Shown here: positions 25,745 through 34,693 of the stretch, piece after piece
How positions within the stretch are numbered: the stretch's first letter is position 1
Layout: the number at the start of each line of letters is the position of its first letter
Assembly (NCBI RefSeq): GCF_014874095.1
Contig: NZ_JADBEB010000001.1
Coordinates: 1,550,001 to 1,614,000 of the forward strand
DNA: 64,000 nucleotides
Source: Plantactinospora soyae
GTDB taxonomy: Bacteria > Actinomycetota > Actinomycetes > Mycobacteriales > Micromonosporaceae
Direction: 5' to 3'
Program-made: the position numbers and the translations under genes
Notes under the pieces: model-generated
Database searches by the model: none
The model's input: only the letters and a program-made list of their open reading frames with translations
What the model was told of the DNA's origin: nothing

Positions 25745-26746
25745 CTATCGGGCGTGCCAGGCTGCCAGCAGTTCGCTCTCCTCGGCCGCCGTGAGACCGA
25801 TCGACCTGCCGTCCGGCGCGGATCCGACGTCGACGCCGGCCAACCAGGCGGCGGTGTCCCGGGCGGTCGTCGCCAGGGGCCGGGGGCGCAGTCCCGCCGC
25901 CAGCGAGGGCGTCACGTCCCGGCTCATGAAGCCGGCGTACTCCGGCAGGGGCAGCCACAGCGGCAGGGAGCGGGGACCGGCCCACGGCTCCACCTTCTGC
26001 TCGGCCAGGAACTCCTGCGACACGTAGGTCAGCGGGGCGTCCTCGCCGAGCACGGCGGCCAGGAACTCCTGCCGGGTGACCGGCGCGGCCATCCCGTCGT
26101 ACGTGCCGGTCACGCCCCGCTCACCGGCCTCGACGATCCAGGCCGCGAGGTCGCGTACGTCGATGAACTGCACGGCGTCGTCCGGAGTGCCGGGGGCGAG
26201 GACCTCGCCACCCCGGGCGGCCCGGCGTACCCAGTATCCGAACCGCCCGCTCGGATCCTCCGGCCCCACGAGTAGGCCGGCCCGGCAGATGAACGCCCGA
26301 TCGGCGCCCATCGCCTCGGTCACCAGCCGTTCACCGCTCACCTTGCAGGCCCCGTACGCCTCCGCGTCCTTCTCCGGGTCCTCCGCGTCCCGGGGTGCCG
26401 GCGGCAGCACGGGGGCGGTGTCGACCCGCTGACCGACGGTGGCGTTGTCCGCGTACACCGAACAGGTGGAGACGAAGGTGAAATGCCCCACCCGGCCAGC
26501 CAGCGATGCGAGCGCGTGCCGGACGTGGTCGGGCCGGCGGGCGACGTCCACCACCGCGTCGAACTTTCCGGCGAGGGCGTCCAGGCTGGCCGGGTCGTCG
26601 CGGTCCACCCGGACGAAGCGCACGCCGTCGACCGGGTTGCCGGACGAGCCCCGGGCCGCGCAGGTAACGTCGTGTCCGGCCGCCAGGGCCTGCTGGGCGA
26701 CGGCCCGGCCGAGGAACACCGTGCCGCCGAGAACGAGGATGCGCAT
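25745..26746 (-). CDS. NAD-dependent epimerase/dehydratase family protein
   Basis: This 333-residue extended SDR begins MRILVLGGTVFLGRAVAQQAL, the Rossmann glycine motif of the family. The Ser/Thr of FVSTCSVY and the YGACK motif (Tyr and Lys four apart) give the active-site arrangement. The C-terminal half contains QFIDVRDLAAWI, typical of epimerases acting on nucleotide sugars, and a reductase-like GTYDGMAAPVT. The proteins most alike in my memory are annotated only as NAD-dependent epimerases or reductases, so the substrate is open. ATG at 26746 is chosen because the glycine motif starts there; a longer reading frame upstream is low-quality sequence. Confidence 0.88.
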   Translation of the reverse strand: MRILVLGGTVFLGRAVAQQALAAGHDVTCAARGSSGNPVDGVRFVRVDRDDPASLDALAGKFDAVVDVARRPDHVRHALASLAGRVGHFTFVSTCSVYADNATVGQRVDTAPVLPPAPRDAEDPEKDAEAYGACKVSGERLVTEAMGADRAFICRAGLLVGPEDPSGRFGYWVRRAARGGEVLAPGTPDDAVQFIDVRDLAAWIVEAGERGVTGTYDGMAAPVTRQEFLAAVLGEDAPLTYVSQEFLAEQKVEPWAGPRSLPLWLPLPEYAGFMSRDVTPSLAAGLRPRPLATTARDTAAWLAGVDVGSAPDGRSIGLTAAEESELLAAWHAR

Positions 26747-26947
26747 CGGGTGATAGTGCCCCGCCGGAACGCGTCCCGGAAGGCTTGTTCGCGTACGGCT
26801 GATCCCGGTCGGCCTGCTCCCGGCGCCCGGCTCCCGCCTCCCCTGGTGGCCACGGCCGAACGGCTGCCGCCGACTCTTCGGCCGCCCGTCGGTGCGTACC
26901 GACCCGGTTGTGGAGTACGGTTCGACCGATATCCCAGGAGGTCGAGA

Positions 26948-27301
26948 ATGTCCCTGACGGTGCACACCGAAGAGCGTGCCGACGTCGTCGTCGTGTCGGT
27001 CGCGGGCGAGCTGGACATGGCCACCGCGCCGCAACTGCAGGACCAGATCACGGATCTGCTGGAGAAGGGGCACATCCGGCTGGTCTTCGACCTGTCGGAG
27101 CTGTCGTTCTGCGACTCGACCGGGCTCTCCGTGTTCGTCCGCGCCCGGAACAGTGCCGACGAGTCCGGCGGTGTGGTACGACTGGCCGCCCCGCGCCGGG
27201 GTGTGCTGCGGATCCTTGAGGTCAGCGGCCTGGTGGAGGTGCTACAGACCCACCCCACGGTTGACGAGGCCGTGGCCGGCGGGACCGCCACCGCGGGCTG
27301 A
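26948..27301 (+). CDS. STAS-domain anti-sigma factor antagonist
   Basis: This 117-residue single STAS domain has VVSVAGELDMATAPQLQDQI at the N-terminus and the conserved phosphorylation site S57 in FCDSTGLSVF. It belongs to the SpoIIAA/RsbV/BldG type: the unphosphorylated form binds an anti-sigma ATPase and releases the sigma factor. A strong CAGGAGG lies 6-7 nt before the ATG. No anti-sigma gene is adjacent, but the HATPase/SpoIIE protein at 5108 and the SigB/F-type sigma factor at 62203 belong to the same kind of pathway. Confidence 0.92.
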   Translation: MSLTVHTEERADVVVVSVAGELDMATAPQLQDQITDLLEKGHIRLVFDLSELSFCDSTGLSVFVRARNSADESGGVVRLAAPRRGVLRILEVSGLVEVLQTHPTVDEAVAGGTATAG

Positions 27302-27383
27302 GCGTCCGCCGCGCTTTTCCCCACGAGCCGGCCGGGGCATAGGTTGACCGTCGACAAGCAGCGGCAACCTACCGGAGGCGCGA

Positions 27384-27845
27384 ATGCTCAAGGGCTTCAA
27401 AGACTTCATCATGCGGGGCAACGTCGTTGACCTCGCCGTCGGTGTGGTCATCGGCGCGGCCTTCACCGGCCTGGTCACGGCATTCACCACATCGTTCCTG
27501 AAACCGCTGATCAGCCTCATCGGCGGCGGCAAGGGCCTCAACGCGGGCGCCTGGAGGCTGACCAACGACGTCTACGTCGACTGGGCCGGCTTCATCAACG
27601 CCGTCATCACCTTCCTGATGACCGCGGCGGTCGTCTACTTCCTGGTGGTCTTTCCGATGAACAAGCTCGCGGAGCGGCGTCGGCGGGGCGAGGAGCCTCC
27701 GCCGGCCGCGCCGAGCGAGGAGATCAAGCTGCTCACCGAGATCCGCGACGCGCTGGTCGCCGCCGGCCGGGCGCCGGGGCAGCAGCGCGGTGCGCTGGAG
27801 GAGCTGACCGGCCGGGAGTACCCGCCGACCCAGCCCCGCCGCTGA
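27384..27845 (+). CDS. mscL: Large-conductance mechanosensitive channel MscL
   Basis: The protein has 153 residues with two membrane helices. The N-terminus MLKGFKDFIMRGNVVDLAVGVVIGAAF is the MscL signature (amphipathic S1 helix, then pore helix TM1 with the GVVIGAAF packing face). TM2 is FINAVITFLMTAAVVYFLVVFP, followed by a cytoplasmic charged helix (EEIKLLTEIRDALVA). It forms a pentameric emergency valve opened by membrane tension on hypo-osmotic shock. GGAGG lies 8 nt upstream of the ATG. The tail is slightly longer than in E. coli (136 aa). Confidence 0.97.
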   Translation: MLKGFKDFIMRGNVVDLAVGVVIGAAFTGLVTAFTTSFLKPLISLIGGGKGLNAGAWRLTNDVYVDWAGFINAVITFLMTAAVVYFLVVFPMNKLAERRRRGEEPPPAAPSEEIKLLTEIRDALVAAGRAPGQQRGALEELTGREYPPTQPRR

Positions 27846-27881
27846 CCTCGGGCCAACGGATTCCACCACCCGGCGATCTTC

Positions 27882-27897
27882 TCGAACGTACGTTCGA
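27882..27897. promoter_or_regulatory. LexA (SOS) box
   Basis: TCGAACGTACGTTCGA is a perfect 16-bp palindrome and an exact match to the actinobacterial LexA consensus TCGAAC-N4-GTTCGA. It ends 12 bp before the ATG of the 82-aa gene, a position where bound LexA would block transcription. The mscL stop lies 37 bp upstream. Confidence 0.88.
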
Positions 27898-27909
27898 TAA
27901 GGTCCCCGC

Positions 27910-28158
27910 ATGGAACAACGAAAGCACTGGTGGAACGGCAAGTGGGGGCGCCTGGCGCGGCGCGATGTCTACCTCCGTACCGATGCCGACCAGTGGCACG
28001 TAGAGCAGCGCGCCGGTGGGGCCGAGGGGCTCTCCCGGTTCTACGAGTTCGACAGCGAGGACGAGGCGTACGAGCGGGTCCGCGCCCTGTTGGTCGGGCC
28101 GGACACCTGGCGGGAACTCTCCGCCCGGCCGCCCGGCGCCGGTTGGCCCGCCGGCTGA
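27910..28158 (+). CDS. Small LexA-controlled protein, unknown function
   Basis: This 82-residue soluble protein begins MEQRKHWWNGKWGRLARRDVY and continues with LRTDADQWHVEQRAGG and FYEFDSEDEAYERVRALL. No membrane helix or signal peptide is visible. The mix of Trp-rich basic N-terminus and acidic centre resembles small conserved actinobacterial proteins often annotated as hypothetical. A perfect SOS box ends 12 bp before its ATG, so it should be induced by DNA damage. No classical ribosome site lies between the box and the ATG, so the transcript may be short-leadered or leaderless. A hairpin follows. Confidence 0.7.
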   Translation: MEQRKHWWNGKWGRLARRDVYLRTDADQWHVEQRAGGAEGLSRFYEFDSEDEAYERVRALLVGPDTWRELSARPPGAGWPAG

Positions 28159-28166
28159 CGACGTCG

Positions 28167-28197
28167 GCCGCGCGGTTACCCGAGGTGGCCGCGCGGC
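28167..28197. terminator. Hairpin terminator
   Basis: GCCGCGCGG pairs with CCGCGCGGC around a 13-nt loop between the convergent 82-aa gene and the SCO2521-family gene. It probably serves both. Confidence 0.6.
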
Positions 28198-28209
28198 TCA
28201 GCGGGTCGG

Positions 28210-29142
28210 TCAGCGGGTCGGCGCTTCGAGCAGCGCGATGGTGCTGAGCGTGACCTGGTCGCGGATCCGGGTGACCGATGCCTGCCACTGCCGGGTGAAC
28301 CCGGGCCGGTGTTCGAGGGCGCGCCATACCGGCAGCACCGACTCGTCGAGGCGGGCGGCCGGCATCCACAGGTGCAGCAGGCAGTCGATCGCCGGGCGGA
28401 GCCGGTCGATCTTCTGGGCCCGGGTGCCGGATCCGGTCAGGCTGGTCTCCATCAGCGACAGCAGCGTGGTGAGCAGCCAGTCGTGCAGCGCGAGGTCCTC
28501 GCAGAGTTCGACCAGCGCGGGTACGTCGTGCTGCGGTGCCGTCAGCTCCAGGGTCCGCAGCGTGTCGGACTCGACCCGGAAGGTGCCCCGGGCCTCGGTC
28601 GAGTCCTCCGCCGCCGGGATGACCGACCAGCGCAGTCGGGTCCGCTTGGTCCGGAACGGGGGTTGCCGGTCCAGCCGCGCCGAACTCTGTACGGCGTCCA
28701 TCAGCCGGGCACTGATCGCGCCGAGGTTGAGCGTCTGCGGTTGGTAGGTGGGGCCGAGGAAGCCCCGGGACACGTCCCGGACGTCGATCTTGCCGATCGT
28801 CTCGACCCAGCCGGGCCGGGACAGGTAGTGCGACCAGACCAGCCGGCGGTTGCTGACGGCCCGGTCGAGTTGGGTGTACGTGGAGCCCTGTAGCACGTGA
28901 CCGCCGGTCATCGCGGCGTGCGAGACGACGGTGCCCACGCCCCGGGAGCTCCGGCCGGAGCCGCTCGGCAACCGGCAGTCGACCCCGGTGAGCTGGTCCG
29001 GCGACACGACGTACGCGATCGGCCGCTCGGACCGGCGTACCCGTTGGCCGACCAGGAGGTCCAGCAGCCCGGTGGTGTGCTCCAGGGAGAGCGAGCCGGA
29101 GTTCTGCAAGAGTCCGGTGTGCACCTCGCCCAAGGTCAACAT
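28210..29142 (-). CDS. SCO2521-family protein
   Basis: The protein has 310 residues. The N-terminus MLTLGEVHTGLLQNSGSLS and segments IAYVVSPDQLTGVDCRL, GVGTVVSHAAMTGG and WSHYLSRPGWVETIG match my memory of the SCO2521 family of Streptomyces and relatives. No catalytic motif or membrane helix is visible, and the function is unknown. ATG at 29142 has GGAGGAG 5-6 nt upstream. The numbering SCO2521-2524 implies that these genes are neighbours in S. coelicolor; here this one is parted from the other three by the 4.4-kb NACHT gene. It is divergent from that gene. Confidence 0.8.
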   Translation of the reverse strand: MLTLGEVHTGLLQNSGSLSLEHTTGLLDLLVGQRVRRSERPIAYVVSPDQLTGVDCRLPSGSGRSSRGVGTVVSHAAMTGGHVLQGSTYTQLDRAVSNRRLVWSHYLSRPGWVETIGKIDVRDVSRGFLGPTYQPQTLNLGAISARLMDAVQSSARLDRQPPFRTKRTRLRWSVIPAAEDSTEARGTFRVESDTLRTLELTAPQHDVPALVELCEDLALHDWLLTTLLSLMETSLTGSGTRAQKIDRLRPAIDCLLHLWMPAARLDESVLPVWRALEHRPGFTRQWQASVTRIRDQVTLSTIALLEAPTR

Positions 29143-29346
29143 GGCGCTCCTCCGCAACCTCGTGCGTCGCCCCGACCGACGTCTCGGTGGACGCGCCGAT
29201 CGGTCCATCGCATTTCATCATGGTCCGATCCCGCAAACGTCACGCCGGGCGGATGTCCGGTGCTGGACTGATCGGCTGGGCTGGCGCCTTGGGTCCTATT
29301 GATACGGTTGCGTCACGCGCCGCTTCCGCCGCCCCAAGGAGCCGCC

Positions 29347-32300
29347 GTGACCAAGGTCTACGTCTCGGCCACTTTCCGGGATCTGCAGGAGTGCCGCGCA
29401 GCGGTCCAACTCGCGCTGCGCCGGTTGCGGGTCGAGGACGTGGCCATGGAGTCGTACGTGGCCGAGGACCGACGACCGCTGGAACGCTGTCTGGCGGACG
29501 TCGCCGACTGCGACATCTACATCGGAATCTTCGCCTGGCGCTACGGCTTCGTTCCCGACGGGTACGACCGGTCGATCACCGAGCTCGAATACCGGGAGGC
29601 GCTGACCGCCGGCAAACCCTGCCTGATCTTCCTGCTCGACGAGGAGGCGCCCTGGCCGCGCAACTTCGTCGACCGGGGCCCGGCGGCGGAGAAGATCGAA
29701 TCGCTCCGGGCCGAGTTGGGCGACCGGCACATGTGCGGCACGTTCCGGGACCCGGCGGACCTCGCCGCGATGGTGACGGCGGCGGTGGCGAACCGGCTGA
29801 CCGAGTCGGGCCTGCCGGCCGGCGGTACGCAGGCGTTGAGCCGGGACGTCCTCAAGCAGTACTGCCTACGCCTTCGCCAGCACTACGGGGTGCTGGACCT
29901 GGACGCGCTCACCCCGGAGCAGACCGAGGACTACCTGCGGATCCAGCTGATGTCGGTCTTCGTCGAACAGTGGGTACGCGAGGACCCGCCCCCGGCCGAA
30001 CTGCCCCGGGAATGGCTGCGCCGGATGCAGTCCGAGGGGCACATCGGCACCGAGGACGTACCCGAGGAGGTGGACCCGCAGGAGCTGGTGCACCTGCACG
30101 AGTCGTACCGGGCGAAGCCGTTGCAGCGGCTGTTCGACGTACTCGGGGCACCGGACCAGCGGGCGATCGTACTGCTCGGCGACCCCGGCTCCGGCAAGTC
30201 CACCGCCGCCCGCTACGTCGCCCTGAGCCTCACCGGCGGCCCGACCGACGACCGGCTGGCGGTGCTGACCGACCACCTGCCGCTGCTGATCGAGCTGCGC
30301 TCCTTCATCACCCTGGCCGCCGAGGGCAAGTGCGAGAGCTTCGTCGACTACCTGGACCACCGGGCCAACACCGACGGGCTCGGCATCGAGCGGACCGCCC
30401 TGCAACGGCACCTCGGCACGGGCGGCCGGGCGGTGGTGATCCTGGACGGGCTCGACGAGGTCTTCGACCGGCACCGGCGGGAGGAGGTGGCCCGGCAGAT
30501 CGCCGGCTTCGCGGCCACCCATCCGCAGGTACGGATGATCGTCACCTCCCGGATCATCGGCTACTCCCGGCGCATCCTGACCGGCGTCGGATTCACCCAC
30601 TTCACCCTTCAGGACCTGGACGAGGACCAGACGTCGGAGTTCCTGTCGAGCTGGTACCGGCTGGCGATCCGGGACCGGGCAGACGCGGCCCACGCGCAGC
30701 GGGCCCGGCTGCTGGACGCGATGCGGCACTCACACGCGATCCGGGAACTGGCCGGCAACCCGCTGCTGCTGACGATCCTGGCGATCATCGGCAAGCACCA
30801 GGCCCTGCCCCGGGAACGGTGGCGGCTGTACGACCACGCGGCGACCGTCCTGGTGCAGCAGTGGGACGTCGACCGGCACCTGCGGGAGCAGGCCCCGGTC
30901 GCCGGCTTCCTCGACACCGAGGACAAGAAGGAGCTGCTCCGCCGGCTGGCGTACCGGATGCAGTCGGTCGAGCGGGGCCTGACCGTGAACTACATCGACC
31001 GGGTGGAGCTGAGCGAGGTCTTCGAGCAGTACCTGGTCGAGCGGTACCGCCGCGACGCCGCGTCCGCCCGGACCATCGCCCTGGCGATGATCGACCAGTT
31101 CCGGGAACGCAACTTCATCCTCAGCCGGTACGGCCCGCACGTCTACGGCTTCGTGCACCGCACCTTCCTGGAGTTCTTCTGCGCCGACGCGATCCTGGCG
31201 AAGTTCCAGCACGACCAGGTCCTCTCGGTGGGCGAACTCAAGGAACTGTTCCGCCGGCACTGGGCCGACCTGTCCTGGCGGGAGGTGCTCCGGCTGCTCG
31301 CCGGTGCCCTGCACCAGAACCACACCGCGCAGCTCATCCAGCTGCTGACCACCGAGGTCAACCAGCCCTGGCCGCCGGCCGACTTCGCCCCGCCGCCGTG
31401 GAACCTCGCCCTCGCCGTGCAGTGCCTCGCCGAGGTCCGCAACCTGCACGACGCGGTCGCCCGGCCCGCCGAGACGCTGCTGCGGCAGCTCATCCTGCTG
31501 CTCGAACACTGCGTCTCGATCGACGACCGGGAGACCGCCCGGCTGATCGAGGAGGAGATCCTGCCCGCCGCCAAGGCGATCGGCCCGAACTGGCCCGGTC
31601 GGACGGTCTACCTCTCCTGGTACCGCCGCCGGGGCGTCCGGGTCGTCTGGAGCCCCGTCTCCACCCACGCCGCCCGGCTCGCCGCGATGCTCTCCACCCC
31701 GGCCGAACGGATCGACGACCTCTTCGACGAGGTCCTCGGCACGATGGACGACAGCCCCGCCTCGTACGCCTCGGTGGCGGGGCTCGCCGAGGTCGCCCAG
31801 CTCGCCACCAACACCGTCGACAGTCCCGCCCACCAGGCCGCCGCCGCCCGGGCCCGGACCCGCCTGATCAAACGGGCCCGGGACGACAACCACGCCGGGG
31901 TACGCCTCGCCGCCGTCCAGGCCCTCGGCGAACGCTTCGGCACCGACCCGGAGGCCCGGGACCTGCTGATCGAGCGGGTCCGCGCCGACGGGTACGCCGG
32001 AGTACGCCTCGCCGCCGTCCAGGCCCTCGGGGAACGCTTCCGCGACGAACCCCACGTCCGCGAACTGCTCCGGGAACGTGCCCGCGCCGACGAGCACGCG
32101 AGTGTGCGCCGGACGGCCATCCAGACCCTCGGCGACCGGTACGGCGGCGACTCCGAGCTCCGGGACGTCCTGGTCGAGTGCCTGCGTACCGACCACGACG
32201 CCGAGGTGACCCGAACCGCCGCACACGTCCTGGTCGAACGCTTCGCCGCCACCCGGCAGGTCCGTGACCTGCTGATCGAACGCGCCCGCGACGACACCGA

Positions 32301-33699
32301 TCCGGTCACCCGACGTACCTCGGTCCGGGTCCTCGGTGACCGGCTCGCCGCCGACACCAAGGTCCGGGCGCTGCTCATCGACCGGGTCCGGGCCGACCGC
32401 GACCCCGGGGTGCTCCGCGCCGCCGCCCAGGCACTGATCGACCGGTACGGCCCCGACACCACCATCCGGGATCTGCTGGTCAGCCGCACCAGCGGCGACG
32501 CCGACGAGATCGCCCGGCGCACCGCACTCAAGATCCTCATCGACACCTTCGACCGGGACGCCGCCTTCACCAACCTGCTCATCACCGCCGCCCGGCAGGA
32601 CCGGGACGCCGACGTACGGTTGCTCGCCGCGGAAGCCCTCACCGAGCAGGTCGGCGCCGACCCCGCCGTCGGGACCGCGCTGGGTGAACTCGCCCTCGGC
32701 GACAACGACGCCCGGGTACGCCTGATCGCCGCGAAGGCCCTGATCGAACAGGTCGGGGTGGACGCGGCGGTCTCCGACGTGCTCGCCGGGCTCGCCCGGG
32801 ACGACCCGCACGCCGCCGTACGCCTCGCCGCCGTCAACGCGCTCGCCGACACCGCCCGGCGTGACCCCGCGATCCGGGAGGTCGTCACCGAACGGGCCAG
32901 CATCGACGACGACGCCGAGATCCGGCTCGCCGCCCTGAAGGCGCTCACCCGGGATCCCCAGTTCACCGACGACGTCCACCGGGTTCTGCTGGACCGGGCG
33001 CACCGGGACCCCGACGCCGCCGTCTTCGCCCTCGCCGCGACCGCCGTGATCGGCCGGAACGGGTCCCGGGACGACGTCCACGAGCTGCTCGCCGGCCGGG
33101 TACGCGGCGACATCAACGCCCGGGTCCGGCTCGCCGCCGCCCGGCTGCTGATCCAGCGGTTCGGCATCGACGCCGACGTCCGGGAGGCCCTCCTGGAGCG
33201 GATCCGGGTCGACCCGGACGCCGAACTGGTGCACGAGGCGGCCGTCGAACTCGCCGCCCGGCTCGGCACCGACGTCGAGCAGTGCGAGGTCCTGATGACC
33301 CGCGCCACCGGCGAGGACCCGCAGATCCGCGCCGTGGCCGTACGCATCCTCGGCGAGTACTTCGGCGCCGACCGGACCGTACGGGAGCTGCTGATCGACC
33401 GGGCCGGCAACGATCCCGACGTACAGGTCCGGCGGGAGGTGCTCCGGGTTCTCGGTGAACGCCTCGCCGAACATCCGGAGATCCGTACCCTGTTCATCGA
33501 ACGGCTCCGCGACCAGGACTGGTCGGTCCGGGCGGCCACCGTGCTGGCCCTGGGCACCCACTTCGGCGACGACGGTCAGACCCGCGCGCTGCTGGCCGAA
33601 CTCGCCCGGACCGACCCGGATCCCGAGTTCCGGCGCCGCGCCGGCCAGGCCCTCACCTGGCTACCGGGGGCGGATCCCGACCATCTGCCGGACGTGTGA
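29347..33699 (+). CDS. DUF4062-NACHT-HEAT STAND NTPase
   Basis: The protein has about 1450 residues. A DUF4062 domain fills residues 1-155 (KVYVSATFRDLQECR, CDIYIGIFAWRYGFVP, SITELEYREAL), a fold related to TIR/SLOG-like ligand domains. A NACHT ATPase follows: Walker A GDPGSGKST with K284, Walker B VVILDGLDE near residue 366, sensor VTSR, and the NACHT-associated helical part to about 830. About 18 HEAT-like repeats of 33-35 residues fill 838-1436. DUF4062-NACHT-repeat proteins are STAND NTPases, many of which sense phage or stress and trigger an N-terminal effector. GTG at 29347 has AAGGAG 5 nt upstream. It sits on the opposite strand inside the SCO2521-SCO2524 group. Confidence 0.9.
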   Translation: MTKVYVSATFRDLQECRAAVQLALRRLRVEDVAMESYVAEDRRPLERCLADVADCDIYIGIFAWRYGFVPDGYDRSITELEYREALTAGKPCLIFLLDEEAPWPRNFVDRGPAAEKIESLRAELGDRHMCGTFRDPADLAAMVTAAVANRLTESGLPAGGTQALSRDVLKQYCLRLRQHYGVLDLDALTPEQTEDYLRIQLMSVFVEQWVREDPPPAELPREWLRRMQSEGHIGTEDVPEEVDPQELVHLHESYRAKPLQRLFDVLGAPDQRAIVLLGDPGSGKSTAARYVALSLTGGPTDDRLAVLTDHLPLLIELRSFITLAAEGKCESFVDYLDHRANTDGLGIERTALQRHLGTGGRAVVILDGLDEVFDRHRREEVARQIAGFAATHPQVRMIVTSRIIGYSRRILTGVGFTHFTLQDLDEDQTSEFLSSWYRLAIRDRADAAHAQRARLLDAMRHSHAIRELAGNPLLLTILAIIGKHQALPRERWRLYDHAATVLVQQWDVDRHLREQAPVAGFLDTEDKKELLRRLAYRMQSVERGLTVNYIDRVELSEVFEQYLVERYRRDAASARTIALAMIDQFRERNFILSRYGPHVYGFVHRTFLEFFCADAILAKFQHDQVLSVGELKELFRRHWADLSWREVLRLLAGALHQNHTAQLIQLLTTEVNQPWPPADFAPPPWNLALAVQCLAEVRNLHDAVARPAETLLRQLILLLEHCVSIDDRETARLIEEEILPAAKAIGPNWPGRTVYLSWYRRRGVRVVWSPVSTHAARLAAMLSTPAERIDDLFDEVLGTMDDSPASYASVAGLAEVAQLATNTVDSPAHQAAAARARTRLIKRARDDNHAGVRLAAVQALGERFGTDPEARDLLIERVRADGYAGVRLAAVQALGERFRDEPHVRELLRERARADEHASVRRTAIQTLGDRYGGDSELRDVLVECLRTDHDAEVTRTAAHVLVERFAATRQVRDLLIERARDDTDPVTRRTSVRVLGDRLAADTKVRALLIDRVRADRDPGVLRAAAQALIDRYGPDTTIRDLLVSRTSGDADEIARRTALKILIDTFDRDAAFTNLLITAARQDRDADVRLLAAEALTEQVGADPAVGTALGELALGDNDARVRLIAAKALIEQVGVDAAVSDVLAGLARDDPHAAVRLAAVNALADTARRDPAIREVVTERASIDDDAEIRLAALKALTRDPQFTDDVHRVLLDRAHRDPDAAVFALAATAVIGRNGSRDDVHELLAGRVRGDINARVRLAAARLLIQRFGIDADVREALLERIRVDPDAELVHEAAVELAARLGTDVEQCEVLMTRATGEDPQIRAVAVRILGEYFGADRTVRELLIDRAGNDPDVQVRREVLRVLGERLAEHPEIRTLFIERLRDQDWSVRAATVLALGTHFGDDGQTRALLAELARTDPDPEFRRRAGQALTWLPGADPDHLPDV
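31860..33665 (+). repeat. HEAT-like tandem repeat region of the NACHT protein
   Basis: About 18 units of roughly 105 bp each encode the pattern (D-A-x-V-R-x-x-A-x-x-A-L-x-x-R-F) followed by (D-x-x-V-R-x-L-L-x-E-R). The first two units are nearly identical (both contain GVRLAAVQALGERF), suggesting recent duplication; later units are more diverged. Confidence 0.88.
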
Positions 33700-33730
33700 G
33701 GAGCGGAGCCCTTCCGACCGGCGGGACGGG

Positions 33731-34693
33731 TTATTCGCTGACGAAGACGTACTCGGAGCGCTCGACCAGGTCCTTGGGCAGGTCGATGTGCTCGTTCCGG
33801 CTCCGGGTCTGGATCTGGTCCAGCACGGCGGGGCTGATCGAGACCTGACTGAGGATCGTCCGGACCGCGTGCTCGATGGGCAGGAAACGCGAGCCGAGCA
33901 CCGAGAAGGTGCGGTACGCGCTGAACGGCGCGGCGTGCGGGTTGAGCTTCACCACCGCCGGCATCTCGTCCCAGTCGTCCGGCCAGTCGTCGAGCTGGTA
34001 CGGGTTGGTCACCCCTTCGCCCTCGTGCCGGAGCAGGCCCATCCGCATGAGTTGCCAGACCGCCGCCAGGAACGGGCAGGACCAGCGCCGCCGCCCGTCC
34101 TCCTCGTAGTCCCACAGCTCGACGTCCACGAAGATCGAGTGCCGGTTCGCCGCGTTCTGCATCGGCGGCTGCCACTCCCGGACGGCGCTCATCGCCTGTT
34201 CCGGCCGGAAGACCGGGGACCGCCGGCCGTTGCAGAGCCAGCCGGTCTCCGAGGTCGGCGGGCGGTCACCGGTCGTTTCCGGAACCGGGTCGGAGACGAG
34301 TTGGGTGAGCACCAGCTCCGCGAGCGGAATGTCGTCGGCCTGGGCGCAACCGGCCTCGCGGGCGAAGTAGTCGATCACCAGCCCGGTGTCCTGGGCCGCC
34401 TCCCGCACCTGCTCCATCACCACCCGGGGGGTGCTGAACCGGGTGAAGTAGTCGTCGATGAGGAAGCAGGTGCTGATCCGGGGACGGGCGGCCGGCATCC
34501 GGTCGACGCAGGCCTGCCGGGCCGCCGCGGCCCACGGCGCGACCCGGGCGAAGTGCCGACGGAGCTGCTCGATGCCGCCGGCGAACTCCTCGATGTAGAG
34601 GTGTCCCAGCTCGACGGAGAGATGCGCGAGCGGGACCGACTCGACGCTGCGTCTGGCCGCCGTCTCCTCGAATGTCACGTCGGGTCTACTCAC
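33731..34693 (-). CDS. SCO2522-family protein
   Basis: The protein has 320 residues. Segments LAHLSVELGHLYIEEF, RISTCFLIDDYFTRFSTP, LVIDYFAREAGCA and NRHSIFVDVELWDYE match the SCO2522 family as I remember it. No known catalytic motif, signal peptide or membrane helix is apparent. Its GTG start overlaps the stop of the variant P-loop gene (GTGA), so it is translationally coupled to it and probably acts with it. It ends 31 bp from the end of the convergent NACHT gene. Confidence 0.8.
   Translation of the reverse strand: MSRPDVTFEETAARRSVESVPLAHLSVELGHLYIEEFAGGIEQLRRHFARVAPWAAAARQACVDRMPAARPRISTCFLIDDYFTRFSTPRVVMEQVREAAQDTGLVIDYFAREAGCAQADDIPLAELVLTQLVSDPVPETTGDRPPTSETGWLCNGRRSPVFRPEQAMSAVREWQPPMQNAANRHSIFVDVELWDYEEDGRRRWSCPFLAAVWQLMRMGLLRHEGEGVTNPYQLDDWPDDWDEMPAVVKLNPHAAPFSAYRTFSVLGSRFLPIEHAVRTILSQVSISPAVLDQIQTRSRNEHIDLPKDLVERSEYVFVSE

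Noticed and set aside
26747-27073. N-terminal extension of the epimerase-like protein
   Set aside because: The Rossmann motif begins exactly at ATG 26746; the extension has no motif and overlaps the promoter region of the STAS gene.
29187-32267. Plus-strand frame of about 1026 codons overlapping the NACHT gene
   Set aside because: It is in another frame, Arg/Pro/Gly-rich, while the NACHT frame contains the domain motifs and HEAT periodicity.
30730-33561. Minus-strand frame of 943 codons opposite the HEAT repeats
   Set aside because: It is an antisense shadow of the repeat array; no conserved motifs are present.
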